DNA of 64,000 nt, taken from contig NZ_JAEIOJ010000003.1 in assembly GCF_016464305.1 (NCBI RefSeq), forward strand, positions 124,001 through 188,000. The letters run 5' to 3'. How positions within the stretch are numbered: position 1 is the stretch's first letter; each line of letters opens with the position of its first letter. Positions 8,609 to 15,844 of the stretch are shown in pieces. Below the pieces are notes generated by a model. That model saw nothing but the letters and a program-made list of their open reading frames with translations. It was not told where the DNA came from and made no database searches. The DNA is from Umezawaea beigongshangensis (lineage in GTDB: Bacteria > Actinomycetota > Actinomycetes > Mycobacteriales > Pseudonocardiaceae). The position numbers and the translations under genes are program-made.

Positions 8609-8776
8609 ACCGCTGTGCGAGCGCGCTGGTGGCTGGACGACATCAGGTGCGTGTACGTCCGCAGCGTGAAGCCGGGGTCCTCGTGCCCCAGGTACTCCGC
8701 CAGCTCCTTGATCGACACGCCCTGAGCGAGCAGCACCGAGGCGTAGAGGTGCCGCATCGCGTGCATCCCGTCCTGC
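8597..8776. repeat. Direct repeat of integrase 3' end (copy 1 of 2)
   Basis: About 180 bases closely match 9618-9797 at an offset of 1021. The two copies bracket a 0.84-kb AT-rich segment with one membrane-protein gene. The pattern suggests recombination between related integrases or insertion of cargo between them. Confidence 0.85.
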
Positions 8777-8828
8777 AGCGCATCACGAAAGGCACTACCT
8801 GTGAACATGACTTTCTAATAATCGTTTT

Positions 8829-8851
8829 GCATTTTGCGATTCGCAAAATGC
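8829..8851. promoter_or_regulatory. Near-perfect 23-bp palindrome upstream of the membrane-protein gene
   Basis: GCATTTTGCGA (8829-8839) and TCGCAAAATGC (8841-8851) are exact complements separated by a single base. It lies 77 bases before the start of the membrane-protein gene, in AT-rich DNA. An operator for a repressor is the simplest reading; the short loop argues against a classical terminator. Confidence 0.5.
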
Positions 8852-8928
8852 AACTGTCGGTACTTTTATTTCGCTGGCTTCCGCTGTAGAATTATTGGAG
8901 GTTTCAGTTCGCCAGTCGAGAGGTTAGT

Positions 8929-9504
8929 ATGAAAATCGGAAACATAGTCACACGAGGAAAACGATCCCAAATGGATCGTTCAGAAAATCAAATACACCTG
9001 CCAGGAGTAAGCGTCGAAGAAAATGGGAAAGCTAAGGTTGATTTTCAACGAGAACTCTACAAAGTAGCCGATGCCCGAGTGGCAAGCCTGGACCAACAAG
9101 CCACTATACTAATAGCAGGAGCAATAGCCGTAGCGGGTTACACAGTAAGCGCTGCAATTAACGAAAGACTATCCGGAGTCTTCCTCGTACCAATTTTGCT
9201 TTGTGCTACTTTTAGCGTAATAACATCCTTGTATGCCCGACTTAACCATCCGCGACTACCAGGAAGGCGCAACCGTGACATGTACCAAGCGAAGCAAGGA
9301 GCCCGAAACGCCTGTAAGGGCGTACGCGCCCTCCGTCCCGCACAGAGCTCAACACGCGTAAATATACAGATGTTCGAAGCATGGAAGATGCTTTCAGACT
9401 CGTCAGATAAACGCAGGGAGCAGAAGCAGCGCATATACGCAGCCGCGGTACTCCTGCTGGTTCTAGAGCTAGCCTTCTTCCTTGTAGGCCTCCACTGCAA
9501 CTAA
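8929..9504 (+). CDS. Three-helix membrane protein, Pycsar/SLATT effector-like
   Basis: A 191-residue protein of AT-rich composition unlike its neighbours. Predicted membrane segments: about residues 58-77, 82-104 and 169-188. The first is preceded by the charged stretch RELYKVADARVASLDQQAT. A soluble polar segment of about 60 residues separates helix 2 from helix 3. A helix pair with a preceding 'D-A-R-x-x-x-L' element resembles PycTM (DUF5706) and SLATT effectors, which kill infected cells by membrane disruption; this is inference from layout, and no cyclase or nucleotide sensor is adjacent. A GAGAGG site precedes the ATG. It is flanked by two copies of the integrase 3' end, so it arrived as cargo. 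Confidence 0.65.
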   Translation: MKIGNIVTRGKRSQMDRSENQIHLPGVSVEENGKAKVDFQRELYKVADARVASLDQQATILIAGAIAVAGYTVSAAINERLSGVFLVPILLCATFSVITSLYARLNHPRLPGRRNRDMYQAKQGARNACKGVRALRPAQSSTRVNIQMFEAWKMLSDSSDKRREQKQRIYAAAVLLLVLELAFFLVGLHCN

Positions 9505-9583
9505 TTCATGGTTATCGCGGAGTCAAAATACAAAATGACCTCCTTTCGTCAAAATGAACCAAATATTATATATTCACCCAAAA

Positions 9584-10243
9584 CTAAGCGGTCAATTCTA
9601 CACTTCTACCTGCCCTGAAGAATTCGTCCACCGCCACACGGGCGCGCTGGTGGCTGGACGGCATCAGGTGCGTGTACGTCCGCAGCGTGAAGCCGGGGTC
9701 CTCGTGCCCCAGGTACTCCGCCAGCTCCTTGATCGACACGCCCTGAGCGAGCAGCACCGAGGCGTAGAGGTGCCGCATCGCATGCATCCCGTCCTGCCGC
9801 TTGCCGTAGTCGAGCCCCGCGCGCGTGAACGCCGGACCCCACACCGACTTGTTGAACAGGTCGCCCGAGTAGAGCGTCCCGTCCTCCCGCGTCACGAGCA
9901 CCCGCACCGTCACCGGCCGCCCGCCCGGCTCGCCCCACGGCAGCGTCACGTCCACCGCCGGGTACTCCTCCGCGTAGGCGTCGAGGTCTTCCAGCACCCC
10001 GGCCGAGATCGGCACCTGCCGCTCCTTGTTGCGCTTGGGCGCGGAGAACACGAGCTGCCGCCCCACCATCCGGATCTGCCGCACGACGTTGACGACCATC
10101 TCCTCCCGGTCCACGTCGTCCGGGGAGAAACCCAGGATCTCTCCCTGCCGCAGCCCCAGGCCCGCCCCGAGGTGCGCCACGACCGTGAACCGCCTGGGCA
10201 GGGCGAGCTGCACCCGCCGCAGGCGCGCTTCCGTCCACGGCAC
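9584..10243 (-). CDS. int: Tyrosine integrase, catalytic domain (downstream of in-frame stop)
   Basis: A 219-residue catalytic part of an AICE tyrosine recombinase. It holds GAGLGLRQGEILG (first Arg), the lysine-bearing KRNKERQVPI strand, HAMRH (His-x-x-Arg) and the nucleophile Tyr in RTYTHLM. It is in the same frame as the N-terminal part at 10253-10804; only a TGA at 10253-10255 separates them. A GTG at 10243 directly follows the stop region (KVVPWT...), so reinitiation could yield a separate catalytic domain. Otherwise this is the 3' half of a pseudogene of about 406 codons. Confidence 0.85.
   Translation of the reverse strand: MPWTEARLRRVQLALPRRFTVVAHLGAGLGLRQGEILGFSPDDVDREEMVVNVVRQIRMVGRQLVFSAPKRNKERQVPISAGVLEDLDAYAEEYPAVDVTLPWGEPGGRPVTVRVLVTREDGTLYSGDLFNKSVWGPAFTRAGLDYGKRQDGMHAMRHLYASVLLAQGVSIKELAEYLGHEDPGFTLRTYTHLMPSSHQRARVAVDEFFRAGRSVELTA
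9618..9797. repeat. Direct repeat of integrase 3' end (copy 2 of 2)
   Basis: Partner of 8597-8776. This copy is continuous with the rest of the integrase catalytic domain, so it is the resident version. Confidence 0.85.
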
Positions 10244-10252
10244 GACCTTCCG

Positions 10253-10804
10253 TCAGGACCGCTGAGGCCGCTTGATGCTCCGCACCGCGCAGGGGTTGCG
10301 GTGAATCCGCTTGTCGTCCACCGCCGAGTTCAGCACCGACGACAAGGTCTCGTAGAGCACGGCCTGATAGGTCGCGCCGAGCTTGGCGCCATGCAGGGTG
10401 CCCAGCCACTCCCGGACGACCTGCGGCGTGATCGAGACGACCTGCCGCTTGCCGAAGAACGGGTAGATCCGGCTCCGCAGCCGGCTTCTGATCGTCTGCC
10501 GGGTGCTGGCGTCCGACGAGTAGCCCTTCAACCAGTTCTCGGCCTGTTCCTCGAAGGTGATCCGCCCCGCGTTCGGGTCGACGTACTTCCCCTTGCGCTT
10601 GTCCGACTCCACTTCGAGCAGGAAATCGTCAGCGCGCTTCTTCTGCCGGTCCGGGAAGCTCTTCGAGCACTCCTTTCCGTCCGGGTCGAGGTAACGCACC
10701 TTGTAGCGCAACCCCGTGCCGTACAGCGAGGTCTTGACCCTGGCGACTTCCTTCGTCACCGGGTCGCGGACCTCCTTCCACCAGCGATCTTGCACGTGTC
10801 CCAC
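10253..10804 (-). CDS. int: Tyrosine integrase, N-terminal arm- and core-binding domains (stops early)
   Basis: A 183-residue N-terminal part of the AICE integrase. It carries an AP2-like arm-binding segment (WWKEVRDP...GLRYKVRYLDPDGKE) and a SAM-like core-binding domain (TFEEQAENWLKGY...QVVREWLGTLHG). It starts with GTG 10804 after a GGGAGAGG site. Translation ends at an in-frame TGA after KRPQRS, and the next codons (RKVVPWTEARL) continue the protein in frame. A CGA-to-TGA change would explain it. The DNA-binding half is thus separated from the catalytic half. Confidence 0.85.
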   Translation of the reverse strand: MGHVQDRWWKEVRDPVTKEVARVKTSLYGTGLRYKVRYLDPDGKECSKSFPDRQKKRADDFLLEVESDKRKGKYVDPNAGRITFEEQAENWLKGYSSDASTRQTIRSRLRSRIYPFFGKRQVVSITPQVVREWLGTLHGAKLGATYQAVLYETLSSVLNSAVDDKRIHRNPCAVRSIKRPQRS

Positions 10805-10840
10805 GACAGACCTCTCCCGTTGATCGAATTGCGAAAATTT

Positions 10841-11038
10841 CTAGGCCGCGTCTTCCACGGCGAGCCCGTCGAACCACTCCCGGACCCTCACCGGGTCGTA
10901 GCGCAGGTGCTTTCCGACTTTCCGCGCCGGAGGCCCGTAGCCCTTCGAACGCCACCCGCGAACGGTGTGCACCGGAACGCCGAGGAAGTCCGACAGGTCG
11001 TGGACGGTCCAGAGCGGTTCGATCTTCCCGACAGACAT
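10841..11038 (-). CDS. xis: Excisionase (MerR-like HTH)
   Basis: A 65-residue DNA-binding protein. The winged-helix core is WTVHDLSDFLGVPVHTVRGW, followed by the usual GPPARKVGKHLRYDPVRVREW. This is the standard AICE excisionase, which binds attP arms and drives the integrase towards excision. I chose ATG 11038 because it has a GGGGGAGAAG site; the upstream ATG at 11056 lacks one. It lies between the replication initiator and the integrase, in the pSAM2 order rep-xis-int. Confidence 0.88.
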   Translation of the reverse strand: MSVGKIEPLWTVHDLSDFLGVPVHTVRGWRSKGYGPPARKVGKHLRYDPVRVREWFDGLAVEDAA

Positions 11039-11052
11039 GCTTCTCCCCCTGT

Positions 11053-12669
11053 TCACGCAGCTAGCGACGTTGCCGAACTGTCGTGCTCCCCCGGTGGTGG
11101 TTGTGCCGAGGCGAGCAGTGCGGCGGTGTACTCAGCCTTCCAGCGCCGTCGTTCGGCCACGGCCCGCAGCAGCATGTGCTGTCGGGGAGGCACGTTCGGG
11201 TCACCGGGTTGGACGTTGTTCCACACGACCCGCTTGGGCTGGTCGTCCTGCGTGATGCCGACGTCGGCGAGGAGTTGCCGGACGAACGTCCGCCGGTCGT
11301 GCTTGTGATCGGCCAGCGACTTGCCCGACCACTTCCGGGAGACGAGGACCCGCCGTCCGGCGACGCCGAGGGTGGAGCGCTTGTGCGCCTTGCCCTTGCA
11401 CACGCCGGGCGTCATGGACTGCCGTGCGCCGCGTGGCTGGACGCCGTAGAGCAGCCAGACCGGGCACTGCGGCGAGCACGGGGTGACGGCCAACTCGGCG
11501 CACAGCCGGTCGGCGTGCTCCTCCTGCCGGGTGGTCGTGGCCGCGTAGCACTCGCTGATGCTCTTGGTGAGGTACTTGGTCAGGTAGCCGATGTGCCGAC
11601 CGGCTTCCGGGGTGCCGCCGAGGATGCCCTTGGAGTGCACCTGGACCCCGAACCGCGCCACGTGAGCCGGTCGTTCGACCTGGTCGAGGGCTTCTTGCCA
11701 GGTGGGCAGGGCTGTGCGGGTGTCCGGGTCCACGAAGCCCCGGACGTGCAGGTTCCACACCGGCAGCCGGTCGCCGGAGTAGACGATCTCGTCATGGTTG
11801 GGCCACCAGACCTGGTGGTAGGTGGCTTCGGCGACCGCTCGCAGTTCGGCACGGGAGATGCTGCCCCGCACGGCGGCGTGCCAGTGCGGCGCCAGTCGCC
11901 GCTGTGGTTCGACGGTGGAGAAGTACTGGACCTCCCAGCCGACGCAGCGGCGGAGGTTCTGCACGAACCGGTCCAGCAGCGCGGCGAAGTGCACCGCGTC
12001 GCGAGCCGCCCGCCGGTAGTCGTAGCGCGCCGGGTCGACCGGCGTGCCGTCCGAGCGGACCTTGCCGTAGCTGTCGAGGGTGAGCGTGAGGAAGGTCGAG
12101 GGCCGGTACTTGCCGCCGTACACCCGTCCGAGGGTGCGTTTGGCCACTGGCCGCCGAGGCAGGTTCGGCGCGTCCTGCCGCCGCCGGGTCGACCGCTTGC
12201 GGGCCAGCTTCGGCCGGGGCTCGACGGACGGGAGCGCACCGCGGACTCCCATGCCACGCAGCTCCGCGTCCACGTCGCCGATCTCCTCCCGTACCTCCTC
12301 CGCTCCGGTCTCGTCGCCCTCCTCCAGTGCCGTCCGATACGCCTTGACCAGGTCAGCGCGGTAGGCGGTCAGCTCCTTCTGCTCCCCGGTCGGGGTGTCA
12401 GGGGTGAAGTCGGGTTCGTCGGCGAGGTGCCAGCCCTCGCGGCACTGGGCCATGCGCAGCCGCCGGTTCTTCTCCGCGCAGGTGGGGCACACGCTGGCCA
12501 CGGTGGAGCCGCAGAGGACGGGGATGATCTCCACTCGTCCGGTGTCGAGGTCGAGGCGTTCTTTGGCCAGTGGCCGCACGCAGACCCCGTGCTCCTCGGC
12601 CACGGCGCGGGCGACGTCGAGGGCCGCCAGCTTGCGCATCCGGTCGGCGCGGGTCAGGTACTCGCTCAC
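11053..12669 (-). CDS. repSA: RepSA-like rolling-circle replication initiator
   Basis: A 538-residue replication initiator. It has cysteine pairs near 61-64 (CPTC) in an N-terminal zinc-binding segment. The HUH endonuclease motifs follow: FLTLTL about 193-198, PHWHA about 261-265 (the His-x-His pair), and the tyrosine motif YLTKYLTK about 362-369. It nicks the AICE double-strand origin for replication of the excised circle before transfer. The GTG at 12669 overlaps the TGA of the translocase gene (GTGA), so the two are coupled. The origin itself is often inside or near rep; I could not place it. Confidence 0.9.
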   Translation of the reverse strand: MSEYLTRADRMRKLAALDVARAVAEEHGVCVRPLAKERLDLDTGRVEIIPVLCGSTVASVCPTCAEKNRRLRMAQCREGWHLADEPDFTPDTPTGEQKELTAYRADLVKAYRTALEEGDETGAEEVREEIGDVDAELRGMGVRGALPSVEPRPKLARKRSTRRRQDAPNLPRRPVAKRTLGRVYGGKYRPSTFLTLTLDSYGKVRSDGTPVDPARYDYRRAARDAVHFAALLDRFVQNLRRCVGWEVQYFSTVEPQRRLAPHWHAAVRGSISRAELRAVAEATYHQVWWPNHDEIVYSGDRLPVWNLHVRGFVDPDTRTALPTWQEALDQVERPAHVARFGVQVHSKGILGGTPEAGRHIGYLTKYLTKSISECYAATTTRQEEHADRLCAELAVTPCSPQCPVWLLYGVQPRGARQSMTPGVCKGKAHKRSTLGVAGRRVLVSRKWSGKSLADHKHDRRTFVRQLLADVGITQDDQPKRVVWNNVQPGDPNVPPRQHMLLRAVAERRRWKAEYTAALLASAQPPPGEHDSSATSLAA

Positions 12670-14171
12670 GCCGCCACCCCCTCGTGACCGGTGGCCGGGG
12701 GCTCCACGATCGGGAGGGTGTGCACGGTGGCTTGGCCAGCGGCCAAGTAGCCCCGAAGGGTGGAAAGGTCCGTGTCGGTGACGTGGAAGGCCCGAGCCCG
12801 CACCGGCTCCCGGACGCCCTCCTGCCGCACCCACGCCACGCCGGGGGTGTCCTCCGCGATCTCCTGAGCCGCAGCGCCACGAGCCCGAGCGCCGTCGCCG
12901 AGGACCATGTCCACCTGCGCCGGTTCGTCCAGCCGCAGCGCCACGCGGGTGGAGAACAGGTGCCGGAACCCCACGACCTCCTTGCGCGGGTCCTGCACCA
13001 GGCCGACGAGGGCGAAGCCGGGAGCGCGGCCCTGCGAGGTGATCGTCTGCACGGCCTGCGCCGCGCGTTCCCGCAGCTTGCGGTCGGGCTGGTAGGCGAT
13101 GACGTCGGCCAGCTCGTCCACGATCAGCACGGTGAACGGCTCACCGGTCTCCCGAGCCCACAACCGCCGCACACCCCGGTACCGAGCGGCGCGCTCCTTC
13201 ACCTGTGCTGCAACGGTTTCCAGCAGTTCGACCGCGTCCGGGCCGTTGTCGTAGACGATGCGCTCGAAGGCTTCCGGGCACTGCCCGAGTTCCATCCCGC
13301 CCTTGGGGTCGATGCCCACCAGGCGCACGAGACCGGCCCGGACGGCGGGGGCGAGCTGCCACACGATCGACCACAGCACCGAGCCCTTGCCCGCGCCGGG
13401 CACGCCGACGACGAGGACCTGCGAGCCGAGCAGTCGCAGCCGCCAGGGCCGACCGGTCTCGGTCCGGCCGACGATCACGCGCTTGACGTCGACGCCCTCA
13501 GCGTCGGTCGCCAGTTCCGGCACCGGGACGGGCCGGTGAAGCGGGTCACGGTGGACGAGGTCGAGTTCCAGCAGCCGGGGCCGCAGCACCCGACCCCGGC
13601 ACGAGGTCGCCCCGAACGAGTGCGCCAGCCCGTCGCGCTGCGCCTCCCAGGTGGCCGGGGACTGCGCCGGGATCATCCGCACGCGCACGCGCACCCGGTC
13701 CCGCCAGCCCTCAGCCCGCACCCGTCCCAGCCGGGGCCGGTACTCCTTGCGGTCCGGGGTGGCCTTGGCCAGCTCCGCCAGCCGCACGACGGTCCGCCAG
13801 CGCGGCACGTAGACAGTGGCCCGCCGCCACTCCGACAGCGCCCGGTGCCAGGCGTGCCGCACGAACGAGGCCCGCGCCCAGCGTGCCCAGGCCAGCAGCA
13901 CGAGCACCAGGACCACACCACCGACGACCAGGCCCCACGGCCCGAACGAGCGGTAGACCAGCAGCCCCACCAGCGGCAGCGACACCGCCAGCGGGTACCG
14001 CACGACCAGCCGCACCGCCCGCGCCAGCAGCCAGGCGGCGACGAGGGCCAGGAGGACGGGCAGCGCCGCGAGCTTCCACCAGCCGGGCAGGTAGGCCCAC
14101 CAGGGCAGCCGGGGACGGGAGACCTCGAACGGGGCCGGATCGACCCACTTGCTTCCACCGGGGCCGCGCAT
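12666..14171 (-). CDS. traSA: FtsK/SpoIIIE-type conjugative DNA translocase (TraB/TraSA)
   Basis: A 501-residue membrane ATPase that moves double-stranded DNA between mycelia. Two or three membrane helices lie at about residues 35-95. The ATPase has Walker A GVPGAGKGS (about 256-264), the IDPKGGMELG motif shared by TraB proteins, and Walker B VLIVDELADV (about 348-357). The ATG at 14171 overlaps the stop of the zinc-ribbon peptide (TGATG). A long upstream extension in the same frame has no start signal and overlaps that peptide, so I excluded it. Confidence 0.9.
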   Translation of the reverse strand: MRGPGGSKWVDPAPFEVSRPRLPWWAYLPGWWKLAALPVLLALVAAWLLARAVRLVVRYPLAVSLPLVGLLVYRSFGPWGLVVGGVVLVLVLLAWARWARASFVRHAWHRALSEWRRATVYVPRWRTVVRLAELAKATPDRKEYRPRLGRVRAEGWRDRVRVRVRMIPAQSPATWEAQRDGLAHSFGATSCRGRVLRPRLLELDLVHRDPLHRPVPVPELATDAEGVDVKRVIVGRTETGRPWRLRLLGSQVLVVGVPGAGKGSVLWSIVWQLAPAVRAGLVRLVGIDPKGGMELGQCPEAFERIVYDNGPDAVELLETVAAQVKERAARYRGVRRLWARETGEPFTVLIVDELADVIAYQPDRKLRERAAQAVQTITSQGRAPGFALVGLVQDPRKEVVGFRHLFSTRVALRLDEPAQVDMVLGDGARARGAAAQEIAEDTPGVAWVRQEGVREPVRARAFHVTDTDLSTLRGYLAAGQATVHTLPIVEPPATGHEGVAA

Positions 14172-14323
14172 CAGCGCCCACCCCCGAACTCCAGCGGCAG
14201 GACACCGGCACAGGTGTCGCACTCGGTCTGACCGGGCAGCAGCCGGGCGAAGCGCTGGCAACGGGCGCAGCGCGTTCGGGTGGCCCCCTCTGGCGCGCGA
14301 TCGCGCCGTGGTTCTACGCTCAT
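14171..14323 (-). CDS. Small zinc-ribbon peptide (50 aa)
   Basis: A 50-residue protein with two CxxC knuckles, CARC (about 19-22) and CDTC (about 35-38), fitting a zinc ribbon. The ATG at 14323 follows a GGAGTG site, and its TGA overlaps the translocase ATG (TGATG). Coupling to the translocase suggests a role in transfer or DNA contact. Similar tiny CxxC proteins are common beside tra in AICEs; the function is unknown. Confidence 0.7.
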   Translation of the reverse strand: MSVEPRRDRAPEGATRTRCARCQRFARLLPGQTECDTCAGVLPLEFGGGR

Positions 14324-14488
14324 GTTCGTTCACTCCGCATCGCGTGGTGGACAGCGCAGGAGCGGCGAGGTTGGTAGCCGGTTTCCGCTCCTGCTGCTGC
14401 TCTTCCTTGCGCCGCAACAAGACGTGCGGCATCGCCACGTGACCCCGCAAGATCACGCGGACTGTTTCAAATGGACTGTTGGCGGTTC

Positions 14489-14758
14489 TCAGGCGCTCGT
14501 GGCGTCGGACCTCCCGCGAAGCTCCCGGCCGATCTCCTCGGCCTTGGCCCGCTCGCGGTTGGCCCAGTACACCGCCTCGTGGTGATGCCCCCGGTCGACC
14601 TCCGCGACCAGCGCGTAGACCTGCGCACTGCGCTGGTGGAACTCCCGCCGCACCTGCGGCTCAGCGCCGGGCGCTGGTTGCAGCCGCCCCACCGCGCCGT
14701 GCGCCTCCATCAACGTCCGGGCCTGCATCGCCAGCGGCCAACCCTCCGCCTGCCCCAC
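14489..14758 (-). CDS. AICE hypothetical protein (89 aa)
   Basis: An 89-residue soluble, helix-rich protein (ARTLMEAHGAVGRLQ ... EAVYWANRERAKAEEIGRELRG). It lies four bases after the next upstream gene and about 165 bases before the zinc-ribbon peptide. The position matches small spread (Spd)-type genes of AICEs, but I recognise no domain. Real coding is supported by the tight packing with its neighbours. Confidence 0.65.
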   Translation of the reverse strand: MGQAEGWPLAMQARTLMEAHGAVGRLQPAPGAEPQVRREFHQRSAQVYALVAEVDRGHHHEAVYWANRERAKAEEIGRELRGRSDATSA

Positions 14759-14761
14759 GGC

Positions 14762-15022
14762 TCACCCCTCCCCGCCCAGGTCACCGCGCAGGGCGTGCCG
14801 CCCCTGGGTCTCGTCCAGGTGATCGGCCAGCTTCGCCGCCTCGCGCGACAACTCCCGGCAGAACCGGGCCAGCACATCAGCACCACCGGGGAACGGCGGG
14901 AGCTGCACCGCCATGTTCACCGGGTCCAGGTAGATCACCAGCGCCGGAAGCTCGGAGGTGATGTGCACCAGCGCCGCAGCCGCATCCCGCCCCGGCGTGC
15001 ACGTCACGTTGAAGCCCATCAC
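14762..15022 (-). CDS. AICE hypothetical protein (86 aa)
   Basis: An 86-residue protein (HITSELPALVIYLDPVNMAVQLPPF, then a helical C-terminus ending GEG). The GTG at 15022 overlaps the TGA of the upstream gene as GTGA; the ATG at 15019 is equally placed as TGATG. Both fit coupled translation. No family recognised; probable member of the transfer or spread operon. Confidence 0.65.
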   Translation of the reverse strand: MMGFNVTCTPGRDAAAALVHITSELPALVIYLDPVNMAVQLPPFPGGADVLARFCRELSREAAKLADHLDETQGRHALRGDLGGEG

Positions 15023-15237
15023 CGCCCACCTCCCGCGCTCTGAGCGGCTTCCAACTGCTCTTTGCCGTGGTGGATCGCGGCGAGCAGGCCGGACAGCGCG
15101 CCCTGGTCCACGAGCAGCACCGCCGGGAACGCCTGCCCGAGCCGAACCTCCACCCGATCGGCGAACGGCATGGCCGTAGCCCGGATGGGTAAGTCGGCCG
15201 TGACGTGGACCCGAACCATGTCCGCCATGCCGGTCAC
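15019..15237 (-). CDS. AICE hypothetical protein (72 aa)
   Basis: A 72-residue protein (MADMVRVHVTADLPIRATAM, then VEVRLGQAFPAVLLVD and a basic helix). The GTG at 15237 overlaps the stop of the Pra-like gene (GTGA). No known domain. It forms part of a string of overlapping genes from 15686 down to 14762. Confidence 0.65.
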   Translation of the reverse strand: MTGMADMVRVHVTADLPIRATAMPFADRVEVRLGQAFPAVLLVDQGALSGLLAAIHHGKEQLEAAQSAGGGR

Positions 15238-15686
15238 GCCGCCTTGGGCGCGGCCTTGGCGACCACCGGCTTCATGCCGGCTGCCCGCAGGCTGTAGGCC
15301 AGCTTCGCCCGGCACCGGTGACGCTCACCAGGACCACCCGAGCGGCACGCCTTGTCATCGACCCACGGCGTCAGCGTCAGCCCCTCGAACACCACCGGCC
15401 GCACGTCCGTCCCCGGAATCGCCTCCGGTGGCACCGGCTGATGCGGAGCAGCGATCTTCACCGTCACCACCGCGTCAGCCTTGCGCTCCGCCGCCTGATC
15501 GATCACCAGCACCGACCACACCAACAGCCCGGACTCCTTGTCCGTCTCCTGCTGCAGCGGCAGCCCCTTCGCCCGCTCCTCAGCCGGCTCGAACCGCAGC
15601 ACCGGCTCCACACCCATCACCAACGCACCCCGTGGAAACACGTAGTCGTGAGTCGCCGGGAGCCTGCTCCCACCCGTGATCGCCAT
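15234..15686 (-). CDS. Pra-like AICE activator protein
   Basis: A 150-residue protein (N-terminus MAITGGSRLPATHDYVFPRG, then GVEPVLRFE, ETDKESGLLVWSV, VTVKIAAPHQPVPPE, VVFEGLTLTPWVD). The pattern of fixed blocks matches the AICE protein annotated as replication, integration and excision activator (Pra of pSAM2), from memory of the family. It heads the minus-strand operon and is divergent from the HTH-PLD regulator, which would fit a switch. The assignment is moderate because I cannot align it. Confidence 0.6.
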   Translation of the reverse strand: MAITGGSRLPATHDYVFPRGALVMGVEPVLRFEPAEERAKGLPLQQETDKESGLLVWSVLVIDQAAERKADAVVTVKIAAPHQPVPPEAIPGTDVRPVVFEGLTLTPWVDDKACRSGGPGERHRCRAKLAYSLRAAGMKPVVAKAAPKAA

Positions 15687-15793
15687 CGCTGCACTTCTTC
15701 GTCATCGCCGGTCAAGCTCGTCGCCTGACGTCTCGGCAACCACTACTTTCGGTGTAAAGGCGGGACGGGAGCACCGCATGGCGGAATTTCTAG

Positions 15794-15821
15794 AGACGTC
15801 CTTGCTAGGTTGAAGACGTCC
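15794..15821. promoter_or_regulatory. Direct repeat in divergent AICE control region
   Basis: AGACGTCC occurs at 15794-15801 and again at 15814-15821, two helical turns apart, 24 bases before the regulator start. TAGGTT between them could be a -10 element. It is a candidate operator for the HTH-PLD regulator in the ~158-base divergent region 15687-15844. Confidence 0.4.
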
Positions 15822-15844
15822 CAACTTGTCAACGAGGGGGAGTC

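Larger units (their letters stand above)
8560..8776 (-). pseudogene. Truncated tyrosine integrase C-terminus
   Basis: This fragment encodes the final ~70 residues of a tyrosine recombinase: DGMHAMRHLYASVLLAQG, ELAEYLGHEDP and the TYTHLM box with the nucleophile tyrosine. It is nearly identical to the end of the integrase at 9584-10243 but its last ~15 residues differ (VFRPRRTPSAHTA against EFFRAGRSVELTA). Upstream of 8776 the similarity stops and AT-rich DNA begins, so it is a 5'-truncated remnant of a related integrase abutting attL. Confidence 0.85.

Noticed and set aside
10243-10265. Frameshift in the integrase
   Set aside because: The two halves are in the same frame (distance divisible by three). 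The break is an in-frame TGA, not a shift.
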